This document shows, one piece after another, positions 1 through 6,697 of a DNA stretch of 34,958 bases (within the stretch, counting starts at the first letter, position 1; each line of letters opens with the position of its first letter). The notes under the pieces were generated by a model, which worked only from the letters and a program-made list of their open reading frames with translations, was not told where the DNA came from and did not search any database. Origin of the DNA: RGIG3528 sp045598045 (lineage in GTDB: Bacteria > Bacillota > Clostridia > Lachnospirales > Lachnospiraceae); assembly GCA_045598045.1 (NCBI GenBank), contig JAZLLG010000023.1:1-34958 (forward strand), read 5' to 3'. Position numbers and translations under genes: made by a program.

Positions 1-98
1 TCCTACCTGTTTTTTGATAAGATAATTATATCAAAAAAAGTAGCCTAAAGCCAGTAAAATCAAGGCTTTAAGCCACTTTTTGTTACTAAAAAGTGAGA
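1..98. other. Intergenic hairpin cluster at left edge
   Basis: No gene is visible. Three inverted repeats lie in a row: TTTTTTGATA (10-19) with TATCAAAAAA (29-38), AAAGCC (47-52) with GGCTTT (64-69), and CACTTTTT (74-81) with AAAAAGTG (88-95), all perfect. The first has a T-rich left arm and A-rich right arm, as in a bidirectional terminator. They probably belong to the 3' end of a gene left of the window. Confidence 0.5.
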
Positions 99-126
99 AA
101 ACCCAGCGACGATATCCGCTGGGTTT
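99..126 (+). terminator. Strong hairpin, possible terminator
   Basis: A perfect 10-bp inverted repeat, AAACCCAGCG (99-108) and CGCTGGGTTT (117-126), encloses an 8-base loop. The T-tract in the 3' arm is short, so on its own it is a weak terminator, but it lies just before a better one. Confidence 0.45.
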
Positions 127-140
127 GTCTACAGTCTGAA

Positions 141-170
141 GGAACCGATTGGGTAGATCGGTTCCTTTTT
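141..170 (+). terminator. Rho-independent terminator
   Basis: Perfect 9-bp stem GGAACCGAT (141-149) with ATCGGTTCC (157-165), a 7-base loop and five T residues (166-170). This is a canonical intrinsic terminator for transcription entering from the left on the plus strand. Confidence 0.8.
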
Positions 171-204
171 AAATATGAAGGAGAGACCTTCTTTTGCAAT
201 GCAC

Positions 205-241
205 CTTAACTGACAGGGCAAGCGAAACACTGTCAACTAAG
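205..241. other. Hairpin downstream of the small membrane protein gene
   Basis: TGACAG (211-216) pairs with CTGTCA (230-235), and CTTA (205-208) pairs with TAAG (238-241) around a symmetrical AC/AC internal loop. It lies 11 bases beyond the stop codon of the leftward small gene. There is no T-tract on the minus side, so terminator function is doubtful. Confidence 0.4.
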
Positions 242-251
242 AAGCAGTACT

Positions 252-584
252 TTAGAGAAAGAAGGTAGAACAAGCTTTTTTCTTACGTCGGTACATTTTT
301 ACACGAAACTTTGCAAGATAACGTCTGAAGTACGGGCGTAAGTAGAAAAGAAGTGCGACTCCAAGGAAAGCAACGACAGTGTAATAAAGGTAGACCTGAG
401 CCGTTGAAACAGTGAGAAGGTAGCTTTCCGGAAGGAGCGAACGAATGTATAAAACGCCTATAAGCAATGAGGCGAGAATGACAGGACGAAGGTACGAAAA
501 GTCCATGGCATTAAGGGTGTAAAGAAAACGATAAAGCCGTATTTTGGAACGCATGGAAAGTTTTTTATTAATGAAGTGTGTCAT
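252..584 (-). CDS. Small basic two-helix membrane protein
   Basis: I do not recognise a family. The 110-residue product has two likely membrane helices (about residues 31-52 and 63-81), each flanked by positive charge, and a very basic tail (RRYLAKFRVKMYRRKKK). The gene is very likely translated: its ATG overlaps the stop codon of the upstream lysR gene as ATGA, and a strong AGGAGG lies 7 bases before the ATG inside the end of lysR. It is therefore the second gene of a leftward operon with the LysR regulator. That arrangement suggests coupled translation and a shared role, but no function can be read from the sequence. Confidence 0.75.
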   Translation of the reverse strand: MTHFINKKLSMRSKIRLYRFLYTLNAMDFSYLRPVILASLLIGVLYIRSLLPESYLLTVSTAQVYLYYTVVAFLGVALLFYLRPYFRRYLAKFRVKMYRRKKKACSTFFL

Positions 585-1492
585 ACCGAATCCTCCTTGA
601 TAAGGGTATGAACGAGAGACATCACACTTTCACGCTGGGAAGTGGTTCTTTCATATATGAGTCCGGCACTGTGACCGGAAAGACTAAAGGGAGCATCGAG
701 AACTATGAGGGCTCTTTTTTTTATGTGCTCTTTTGCAAAAACATCGGGAACAATGGCAATGCCAAGCCCCGAAAGGGCAAAGTCGATGGCTGAGTCAATG
801 GAATCGGTTTCTGTTACAAGGGACGGTGTGAGACCTGAATGGCTGAAAAAGCCGTGAAGAAGGGCACCTGTACCGCTTGTTTTGGAAGGAAGCAACAGGC
901 GGGAGTTTTCAACAATGGAATTTCCCGAAAGTTCGACACCATGTTCTTTTTGCAGGTTTATATAGGAAGGGCTTGCGACAAAGACATCGTTAAAAGACGC
1001 AAGCTCCTTATACTCAAGACGGTGGACGGAAGGAAGACGGGTGATGAGACCCAAATCAAGTTCACCGCTTTCAACTGCTTCAAGTATTTCATTACTGGAA
1101 CAGAGACGAAGATCAAGCTTTAAGGAAGGATATTCTTTGATGATGCTCTTAAGACGGGGCGTGAAGAGAAGCTTACAAAGATTTGTGCTTATGCCGAGTT
1201 TGATGTTTTCGACACCCTTTTCATTGTGAGACTTCAAGGCTCTTTCGGCCTGAGCAAGCGAATCAAAGGCAGGGCGCGTGTGTTCGTAGAGAAGCTCGCC
1301 TTCGTCTGTAAGACGGACACCCCTTGAACTGCGCACAAAAAGCTTTACGGAGAGACCTTCTTCAAGCTTCTGAAGACTTCTGCTGACCGCGGGCTGGCTT
1401 ATGAGCAGCTCTTTTGCGGCACCGGAAAGATTCCCGTTTCTTGCAACGGTATTGAAAACCAAATATGAAGAAAGGGAAAGCGCCTCGTCCAT
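581..1492 (-). CDS. LysR-family transcriptional regulator
   Basis: The 303-residue protein has normal LysR length. Residues about 5-64 form the winged helix-turn-helix (NGNLSGAAKELLISQPAVSR, with the typical AA..L..SQPA.SR pattern). Residues about 90-295 form the periplasmic-binding-like effector domain. It diverges from the amino-acid ABC importer at 1672, the usual position for a LysR regulator of an adjacent operon. Two inverted repeats lie between its promoter and start codon, so negative autoregulation is likely. The stop overlaps the start of a small membrane protein gene. The effector is unknown; an amino acid or related metabolite is an inference from the neighbour. Confidence 0.9.
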   Translation of the reverse strand: MDEALSLSSYLVFNTVARNGNLSGAAKELLISQPAVSRSLQKLEEGLSVKLFVRSSRGVRLTDEGELLYEHTRPAFDSLAQAERALKSHNEKGVENIKLGISTNLCKLLFTPRLKSIIKEYPSLKLDLRLCSSNEILEAVESGELDLGLITRLPSVHRLEYKELASFNDVFVASPSYINLQKEHGVELSGNSIVENSRLLLPSKTSGTGALLHGFFSHSGLTPSLVTETDSIDSAIDFALSGLGIAIVPDVFAKEHIKKRALIVLDAPFSLSGHSAGLIYERTTSQRESVMSLVHTLIKEDSV

Positions 1493-1502
1493 GAAAAACC
1501 TC

Positions 1503-1536
1503 TATAACGTGTAGTTATAATATGCTGACATATTAT
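1503..1536. promoter_or_regulatory. Twin inverted repeats, probable LysR operator
   Basis: Two perfect dyads adjoin. TATAAC (1503-1508) and GTTATA (1514-1519) with 5 bases between form an ATAA-N7-TTAT box, the pattern bound by several Firmicute LysR proteins such as CcpC and GltC, and contain a symmetric T-N11-A. ATAATATG (1517-1524) and CATATTAT (1529-1536) with 4 bases between form the second. Both lie between the predicted lysR promoter and the lysR start. Confidence 0.65.
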
Positions 1537-1544
1537 GCAAAAGA

Positions 1545-1573
1545 ATTATAGCAAATGAAATTTGCATTTGCAA
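1545..1573 (-). promoter_or_regulatory. Predicted lysR promoter
   Basis: Reading leftward, TTGCAA (1573-1568) is followed after 17 bases by a consensus TATAAT (1550-1545). The transcript would start near 1538 and run straight through the two dyads at 1503-1536. Confidence 0.55.
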
Positions 1574-1605
1574 GAGCTCATTTATAAAAAAACGAAAAAC
1601 TGTTA

Positions 1606-1634
1606 TTGACTTTAGCGTGCTAACATGGTAGAGT
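1606..1634 (+). promoter_or_regulatory. Predicted promoter of the amino-acid ABC importer
   Basis: TTGACT (1606-1611) is followed after 17 bases by TAGAGT (1629-1634). The -35 box is good and the -10 box is weak, which fits an activator-dependent promoter. It lies 37 bases before the ATG at 1672. Confidence 0.5.
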
Positions 1635-1671
1635 AGCAAAATCAAATATGTAAGAGAAAAGAGGACAAAAC

Positions 1672-2454
1672 ATGAACAAAATGAAAAGAATGATAGCTGT
1701 TTTACTTGCAGCACTTATGACAATTGCAGTATTTGGGTGCGGATCGGATATGTCTGATTCAGAGTATGTCAAGGCAAACAAAAAGTTTGTTGTCGGCATT
1801 ACCGATTTTGAACCTATGGACTATCAGGACGCAAACGGTGACTGGATCGGATTTGATGCGGATGTCGCAAAGCTTTTTGCTGAGAAGGTTCTCAATGTTG
1901 AATGTGAATTCATTGAGATTGAATGGGACAACAAAGTCAGTGAACTTAACGGAAAAAGCATAGATTGTGTCTGGAACGGAATGACCCTCGGTGATGAAGT
2001 TCTTGCAGCAATGTCATGCTCAAAGGCTTATTGCAACAACGCTCAGACAGTAGTAGTAAAGAAAGAGAATAAAGACACTTACAATAATGTTGATGCGCTC
2101 AAAAACATTACTTTTGCGGTAGAAGCCGGCTCTGCAGGTGAAGCGGTTGTAAAGGAACTTGGCTTTAACTATACACCCGTACTTGCACAGGCAGACGCAC
2201 TTCTTGAAGTATCCGCAGGTACAAGCGACGCTGCAGTCATTGATGCACTTATGGCCGCAGCCATGGTAGGAGACGGCACAGGTTATTCAAATCTTACATA
2301 CACCATCGGCCTTAATTCAGAGGAGTATGGTGTCGGCTTCAGAAAGGGCTCCGACCTTGCAGAGATGCTCAATAAGTTCTTTAAGGACTACTACGACGAA
2401 ATCAAAGAAATCGCAAAGAAGTACGGCATTGAAGCCGCTTTGATCAAACAGTAA
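1672..2454 (+). CDS. Amino-acid ABC transporter substrate-binding lipoprotein
   Basis: The 260-residue product has a lipoprotein signal peptide (positive start, hydrophobic core, then VFGC with the acylated cysteine at residue 23). A family 3 solute-binding domain follows (FEPMDYQD.NGDWIGFDADVA near residues 46-65). This protein would sit on the outer face of the membrane and deliver a polar amino acid to the permease encoded 11 bases downstream. A GAGG ribosome site lies before the ATG. Length and domain match glutamine, cystine or glutamate binding proteins; the exact ligand cannot be assigned. The divergent LysR gene is a plausible regulator. Confidence 0.9.
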   Translation: MNKMKRMIAVLLAALMTIAVFGCGSDMSDSEYVKANKKFVVGITDFEPMDYQDANGDWIGFDADVAKLFAEKVLNVECEFIEIEWDNKVSELNGKSIDCVWNGMTLGDEVLAAMSCSKAYCNNAQTVVVKKENKDTYNNVDALKNITFAVEAGSAGEAVVKELGFNYTPVLAQADALLEVSAGTSDAAVIDALMAAAMVGDGTGYSNLTYTIGLNSEEYGVGFRKGSDLAEMLNKFFKDYYDEIKEIAKKYGIEAALIKQ

Positions 2455-2465
2455 CAGAGGTTATT

Positions 2466-3152
2466 ATGCAGAAGTTTCTGGAACAACTGCCAATTGTATT
2501 TAGAGCATTGAACGTGGGCTTCCTACAGACCTTGAAGCTTTTTGCCGTGACGCTTGTCGGAGCACTTCCTTTGGGACTTGTTATATGTTTTGGTTCAATG
2601 TCAAAAATAAAGCCTGTAAGCGCTGTCGTAAAGTTTGTCATTTGGGTTGTTCGAGGAACGCCCTTGATGATTCAGCTTCTCATTATTTATTATTTCCCGG
2701 GCCTTATACTCGGAAAATCATTATGGGGAAGCGGTGAAACAGGCAGATTTGCGGCTTCAGCCGTTGCATTCATTTTTAACTATGCATGCTATTTTTCGGA
2801 GATTTACAGAGGCGGAATACAGGCAATTCCCGTTGGACAGAAAGAAGCCGGGCTTGTACTCGGAATGACTAAAAAACAGATATTCGGCCGGATTACGCTT
2901 CTTCAAATGATAAAGCGCATAGTTCCGCCGATATCAAATGAGGTTATTACTCTTGTAAAGGACACAGCTTTGGCAAGAATCATTGCTCTGCAGGAAATAA
3001 TTTGGGCCGGGCAGTCTTTCTTAAAGGGTTCGCAAGGTATTGCGGGAGAAATATGGCCGCTTTTCTTTACGGCGATTTATTACCTTCTGTTTACCGGCGT
3101 ACTTACAATTCTTCTTGGCAGATTAGAGAAAAAACTGGAGTTTTTCAAATAA
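2466..3152 (+). CDS. Amino-acid ABC transporter permease (HisM/GlnP type)
   Basis: The 228-residue integral membrane protein has about five hydrophobic helices. It carries the polar amino-acid permease pattern: VRGTPLMIQLL near residues 63-73, an EAGLVLGMTK coupling (EAA) loop near 134-143 that contacts the ATPase, and NEVITLVKDTALA near 158-170. It would form the membrane channel of the importer with the lipoprotein at 1672 and the ATPase at 3152. Its stop codon overlaps the ATPase start by one base (TAATG), so translation is coupled. A homodimeric channel is likely because only one permease gene is present. Confidence 0.93.
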   Translation: MQKFLEQLPIVFRALNVGFLQTLKLFAVTLVGALPLGLVICFGSMSKIKPVSAVVKFVIWVVRGTPLMIQLLIIYYFPGLILGKSLWGSGETGRFAASAVAFIFNYACYFSEIYRGGIQAIPVGQKEAGLVLGMTKKQIFGRITLLQMIKRIVPPISNEVITLVKDTALARIIALQEIIWAGQSFLKGSQGIAGEIWPLFFTAIYYLLFTGVLTILLGRLEKKLEFFK

Positions 3153-3946
3153 TGGCAATTCTTGAAGTTAAAAATATAGAAAAACATTTTGAAAATACTA
3201 AAGTTCTGAATGATATTTCATTTTCACTCGAACGTGGCTCCGCACTGGCTATAATCGGCTCTTCGGGCTCAGGAAAGACAACGCTCTTACGTTGCCTTAA
3301 TTTCCTTGAAAAACCTGACATGGGTGAGGTTATCGTAAACGGAAAGCGTATATTTGACGCTTCCGAGACGGAGAAAATTTCGGAAAAGGAGATGAGAGAA
3401 AGAAGACTACATTTCGGCCTTGTTTTTCAGAACTTCAATCTTTTTCCGCAATACACCGCACTGGGCAATGTCTGTCTTGCGGAGGAATTGTTTGTAAAAG
3501 AAAGCGAAGAGTATAAAAATGCCCCGAAACCCGCAAAGAAACAAATGCTTTCCGATATAAGGGAACATGGTCTGGAATTGCTTACAAGAATGGGACTTAA
3601 AGACAGGGCGGATCACTATCCGCACCAGCTTTCGGGCGGGCAGCAGCAACGTGTAGCCATAGCAAGGGCTTTGGCATTAAATCCGGACATTCTGCTGTTT
3701 GATGAACCGACTTCGGCACTTGACCCCGAACTTACGGGAGAAGTCCTTAAAGTCATTCGTTCGCTTGCCGATCAACGTACAACAATGATTATTGTCACAC
3801 ATGAAATGACTTTTGCAAGGGATGTTGCGGACACCGTCATTTTTATGGATCAGGGCGTGATTGTTGAGCAGGGACCGGCTAAAGAAGTGATTGACAATCC
3901 TAAGATGGAAAGAACAAAACAGTTTCTTGCACACTATAACGAATAA
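3152..3946 (+). CDS. Amino-acid ABC transporter ATP-binding protein (GlnQ type)
   Basis: The ATG at 3152 (MAILEVKNIEKHF) is chosen because it overlaps the permease stop codon; an in-frame upstream extension to 3002 lies wholly inside the permease gene. The 264-residue protein has Walker A (GSSGSGKTT, near residue 35), signature LSGGQQQR, Walker B (ILLFDEPTSALDPE) and the switch histidine (VTHEM), so it should hydrolyse ATP. An insertion rich in charged residues (near 100-135, ELFVKESEEYKNAPKPAKK) lies between the Q-loop and signature, as in many polar amino-acid ATPases. It completes the three-gene importer. Confidence 0.94.
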   Translation: MAILEVKNIEKHFENTKVLNDISFSLERGSALAIIGSSGSGKTTLLRCLNFLEKPDMGEVIVNGKRIFDASETEKISEKEMRERRLHFGLVFQNFNLFPQYTALGNVCLAEELFVKESEEYKNAPKPAKKQMLSDIREHGLELLTRMGLKDRADHYPHQLSGGQQQRVAIARALALNPDILLFDEPTSALDPELTGEVLKVIRSLADQRTTMIIVTHEMTFARDVADTVIFMDQGVIVEQGPAKEVIDNPKMERTKQFLAHYNE

Positions 3947-3975
3947 AAAACACCCACTGCAAACAGCAGCGGGTG
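3945..3975 (-). terminator. Intrinsic terminator between convergent genes
   Basis: CACCCACTGC (3951-3960) pairs with GCAGCGGGTG (3966-3975) with one G-U pair and a 5-base loop. On the minus strand it is followed by six T residues, so it ends the leftward 374-aa gene well. On the plus strand the tail is only modestly T-rich. Confidence 0.75.
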
Positions 3976-3992
3976 ATGCTTTATAAACATTG

Positions 3993-5117
3993 CTATCGCC
4001 TTCTTGAGGTGGTAGCTTTTTTATATTGATTTCTTTTCTGAGAGGCGTAATCCACGTATTCCTGAGGAATAAGGCCGTTTGTCTGCATCTGATTCAGGTT
4101 CTCGATGAATTCTCCGTCGTTTTCGGCACCGCCGGCGAGGTCTGAAAGAATCATCAGAACACGGTTTTTGTACTCTTCAGCGGAAAGAACACCGTCTCTG
4201 TACATAAGTCTTGCGGTATAAACGTCACGGAAATATTTGCCGTAAGCATCGGAATTTGTGCGTGAATCCGTAAGTACAACGTTTAACGAGAGAACAAGCA
4301 TAATGTTCTTAACGGAATTGGATGTGCACCAGATGTCGGGGCCGATACCATAAAGGTTTTTGCGGTAGGTGGTACGATGAGTACGAGGATCCTCGCCTTG
4401 CGTATAGTTTGGCAGCAACGAAGAGAAAAGCCTTGAAATGTTGGAATCGGTTTTGAAATTGTCGTATTCCTGAGAAGGCTTACTCAAAACACCTGCACGG
4501 ACTTTAAGATCCGGAAAATCCGACAGAGGAAATTTGACCATACGAGGCTCGGACTCCAAGAGAAGAAGATAGGCGTAAACCTTGTCTTTCCAAAGGAATC
4601 CGGGGCATTCGGTTATTTTTTCCTTTTGGCAGCTGTCGATAAGAAGCATTACATGTTCCTGACGGACTTTGTAGCGGTACATGACTTTTTTCAGGTACTT
4701 GTCGTCGTATTGCTCAAGAGGATTGTCGTCATCAAGGGCGTTGGTTTGTGAATCCTTTTTTTCGTCCTTTGCGGAATCATCGGTTTTTTCTTTTTTGTCT
4801 GAAACCCATTCGAGCGCTCCGGGAGTGTCATCATCATCCTGCTCGGCTTTTTTCCTTTCTCGTTCAGCCTTTTTTTCGGCACGGTATTTTTCACGCTTTT
4901 CACGTTCGACAACTTCCTTTGAGAAGTCTGTTCCGAATATATATGCAAGATCAATGATTAAAAGAATGATGGATATAAAGGTAAGCGTTGAATTAAAAGT
5001 GATGATGGAAATGACCAGAAGCGCAAGCGAAACAAGCAGTCCCGCAAGCATAACGGCAAGGACTGTTTTCGTTTTTGTATCGCCATGTTTAAATGTGTTG
5101 ATTATCTTATTATTCAT
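3993..5117 (-). CDS. Membrane-anchored protein with SHOCT-like tail, function unknown
   Basis: The 374-residue protein starts with a short basic segment, then two membrane helices (about residues 18-40 and 43-63). A long, highly charged linker follows (residues 65-130, rich in K, E and D; likely coiled coil). A soluble domain of about 200 residues contains a segment like a SHOCT motif (YRDGVLSAEEYKNRVLMIL, near 305-323). A second similar short turn (QTNGLIPQEYVDYA) lies close to the C terminus. SHOCT segments usually mediate assembly of membrane-associated proteins. I do not recognise the whole family. No Shine-Dalgarno is visible before the ATG and a consensus -10 box sits only 8 bases upstream, so the transcript may be leaderless. 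Confidence 0.75.
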   Translation of the reverse strand: MNNKIINTFKHGDTKTKTVLAVMLAGLLVSLALLVISIITFNSTLTFISIILLIIDLAYIFGTDFSKEVVEREKREKYRAEKKAERERKKAEQDDDDTPGALEWVSDKKEKTDDSAKDEKKDSQTNALDDDNPLEQYDDKYLKKVMYRYKVRQEHVMLLIDSCQKEKITECPGFLWKDKVYAYLLLLESEPRMVKFPLSDFPDLKVRAGVLSKPSQEYDNFKTDSNISRLFSSLLPNYTQGEDPRTHRTTYRKNLYGIGPDIWCTSNSVKNIMLVLSLNVVLTDSRTNSDAYGKYFRDVYTARLMYRDGVLSAEEYKNRVLMILSDLAGGAENDGEFIENLNQMQTNGLIPQEYVDYASQKRNQYKKATTSRRR

Positions 5118-5125
5118 AGTTATTA

Positions 5126-5153
5126 ATTATAGCTGAAAAATGAATTATTACAA
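5126..5153 (-). promoter_or_regulatory. Predicted promoter of the 374-aa gene
   Basis: Reading leftward, TTGTAA (5153-5148), 16 bases, then consensus TATAAT (5131-5126). The ATG begins at 5117, so initiation about 7 bases below the -10 box would give almost no 5' leader. Confidence 0.5.
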
Positions 5154-5166
5154 TGAGTAAATGATA

Positions 5167-5195
5167 TTGACAAGACAAGTATTATTGTATACAAT
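5167..5195 (+). promoter_or_regulatory. Promoter of the citrate synthase/IorAB operon
   Basis: Consensus TTGACA (5167-5172), 17 bases, then TACAAT (5190-5195, 5 of 6 matches). It lies 53 bases before the chosen ATG at 5249. Confidence 0.8.
5184..5195. promoter_or_regulatory. Palindromic operator, probably bound by the operon's GntR regulator
   Basis: ATTGTATACAAT is a perfect 12-bp palindrome that covers the -10 box. Operators of FadR/FCD-type GntR regulators are typically short palindromes with a GTATAC-like or TNGTNNNACNA-like core. The third gene of this operon encodes such a regulator, so autorepression is the simplest reading. Confidence 0.65.
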
Positions 5196-5248
5196 TATGC
5201 ACAATTAATTTTCGGGGGATATAAATACATTTAGTGGAGGGATATATC

Positions 5249-6667
5249 ATGCTTGAAGAAGTAATGAAAAACAGAAAAGTCTATGTCAATCCTCACAACA
5301 ATCTTCTTACTCTTGAAGAGCATATGTATGAGCTTGTAGACGTTGTAAAACCTAACGTTTTCAGAAATCTTTTCCCTTATGAGGAAATACCGAAGATTGC
5401 TTTCAACGATCGAATTGTACCACATTGCTTCCCTGATGAGATTTGGATCACGGATACAACGTTCAGAGATGGTCAGCAATCCAGAGCACCTTATACCGCA
5501 GAACAGATTGTTACAATTTATGACATGCTTCACCGACTCGGCGGTCCAAACGGACTTATTCGTCAGAGTGAGTTCTTTGTGTACAGCAAAAAGGACAGAG
5601 ATGCTCTCTACAAATGTATGGAGAGAGGCTATAAATTCCCGGAATGTACGACATGGATTCGTGCAAGCAAGAAAGACTTCGAGCTTGTCAGAGAACTTGG
5701 TGTAAAGGAAACCGGTATTCTTGTATCCTGCTCCGACTATCATATCTTCTATAAAATGAAAATGACCCGTGCCCAGGTTATGGAACACTATCTCAACATT
5801 GTCAGAGAGTGTCTCGAAACCGGCATTGCACCGCGTTGCCACCTTGAGGACATTACACGTTCCGATATTTACGGTTTCGTTATTCCTTTCTGCTTCGAGC
5901 TTATGAGACTCGGCGCGGAGTACGGCATTCCCGTAAAGATCCGTGCATGCGATACAATGGGCTACGGAGTAAACTTCCCCGGCGCGGTTATTCCTCGTTC
6001 TGTTCAGGGCATCATTTACGGTATTATGACACACGGAGGAGTACCTTCGGAACTTCTTGAGTGGCATGGTCACAACGATTTCTACAAAGCGGTTTCCAAC
6101 TCCACCACAGCATGGCTTTACGGCGCTTCCGGCGTTAACTGTTCGCTTTTCGGTATCGGTGAAAGAACAGGTAACACTCCGCTTGAAGCAATGGTATTTG
6201 AATATGCACAGTTAAAAGGTACGCTTGACGGAATGGACACAACCGTTATTACGGAGCTTGCCGAGTACTACACAAAGGAACTTGGCTACAAGATTCCGCC
6301 TCGTACTCCTTTCGTAGGAAAGAATTTCAACGTTACACGTGCGGGCATTCATGCGGACGGACTTCTTAAGAACGAAGAGATTTACAATATTTTCGATACG
6401 GAGAAGTTCCTTAACCGCCCTGTAGTTGTATCTGTTTCGAATACATCCGGTCTTGCGGGTATCGCACACTGGATTAACACATACTTCAAACTTAAGGGCG
6501 ATGCTCAGATATCCAAGTCACATCCTATGGTTATAAAGATTAAGGAGTGGGTTGACGAGCAGTACGACAACGGACGTATTACAGTTATCACAGATAAGGA
6601 AATGTCGGAACTTATCGAAAAATATCAGCCTGAATACGGCATCGACCTTCCTAAGGTAACCGAATAA
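5249..6667 (+). CDS. Re-citrate synthase-like / isopropylmalate synthase-family enzyme
   Basis: The 472-residue product belongs to the DRE-TIM metallolyase (LeuA/homocitrate synthase) family. It shows the catalytic TTFRDGQQSR near residues 66-75, a metal-binding HGHND near 272-276, and GIGERTGNTPLE near 301-312. It lacks a long C-terminal LeuA regulatory domain. Clostridial relatives of this length next to isocitrate dehydrogenase (for example the C. acetobutylicum CAC0970 locus) act as Re-citrate synthases, condensing acetyl-CoA with oxaloacetate. The isocitrate-dehydrogenase-like neighbour supports that role; homocitrate or isopropylmalate synthesis is not excluded. The ATG at 5249 is chosen because GGAGGG lies 8 bases upstream; a GTG at 5234 overlaps that site. 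First gene of a five-gene operon. Confidence 0.8.
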   Translation: MLEEVMKNRKVYVNPHNNLLTLEEHMYELVDVVKPNVFRNLFPYEEIPKIAFNDRIVPHCFPDEIWITDTTFRDGQQSRAPYTAEQIVTIYDMLHRLGGPNGLIRQSEFFVYSKKDRDALYKCMERGYKFPECTTWIRASKKDFELVRELGVKETGILVSCSDYHIFYKMKMTRAQVMEHYLNIVRECLETGIAPRCHLEDITRSDIYGFVIPFCFELMRLGAEYGIPVKIRACDTMGYGVNFPGAVIPRSVQGIIYGIMTHGGVPSELLEWHGHNDFYKAVSNSTTAWLYGASGVNCSLFGIGERTGNTPLEAMVFEYAQLKGTLDGMDTTVITELAEYYTKELGYKIPPRTPFVGKNFNVTRAGIHADGLLKNEEIYNIFDTEKFLNRPVVVSVSNTSGLAGIAHWINTYFKLKGDAQISKSHPMVIKIKEWVDEQYDNGRITVITDKEMSELIEKYQPEYGIDLPKVTE

Positions 6668-6697
6668 AGACAGAACAAAACATCGGAGGATGAAATA

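Noticed and set aside
3002..3151. 50-codon N-terminal extension of the amino-acid ATPase
   Set aside because: It overlaps the permease gene entirely; the ATG at 3152 fits family length and couples to the permease stop.
5231..6073. Long minus-strand frame opposite the citrate-synthase-like gene
   Set aside because: It mirrors the codon pattern of a strongly supported plus-strand gene and has no family features.
5249..6667. Assignment as leuA (isopropylmalate synthase)
   Set aside because: The C-terminal allosteric domain is absent, no leuB/leuCD neighbours are present, and the next gene has isocitrate-type substrate residues. Not fully excluded.
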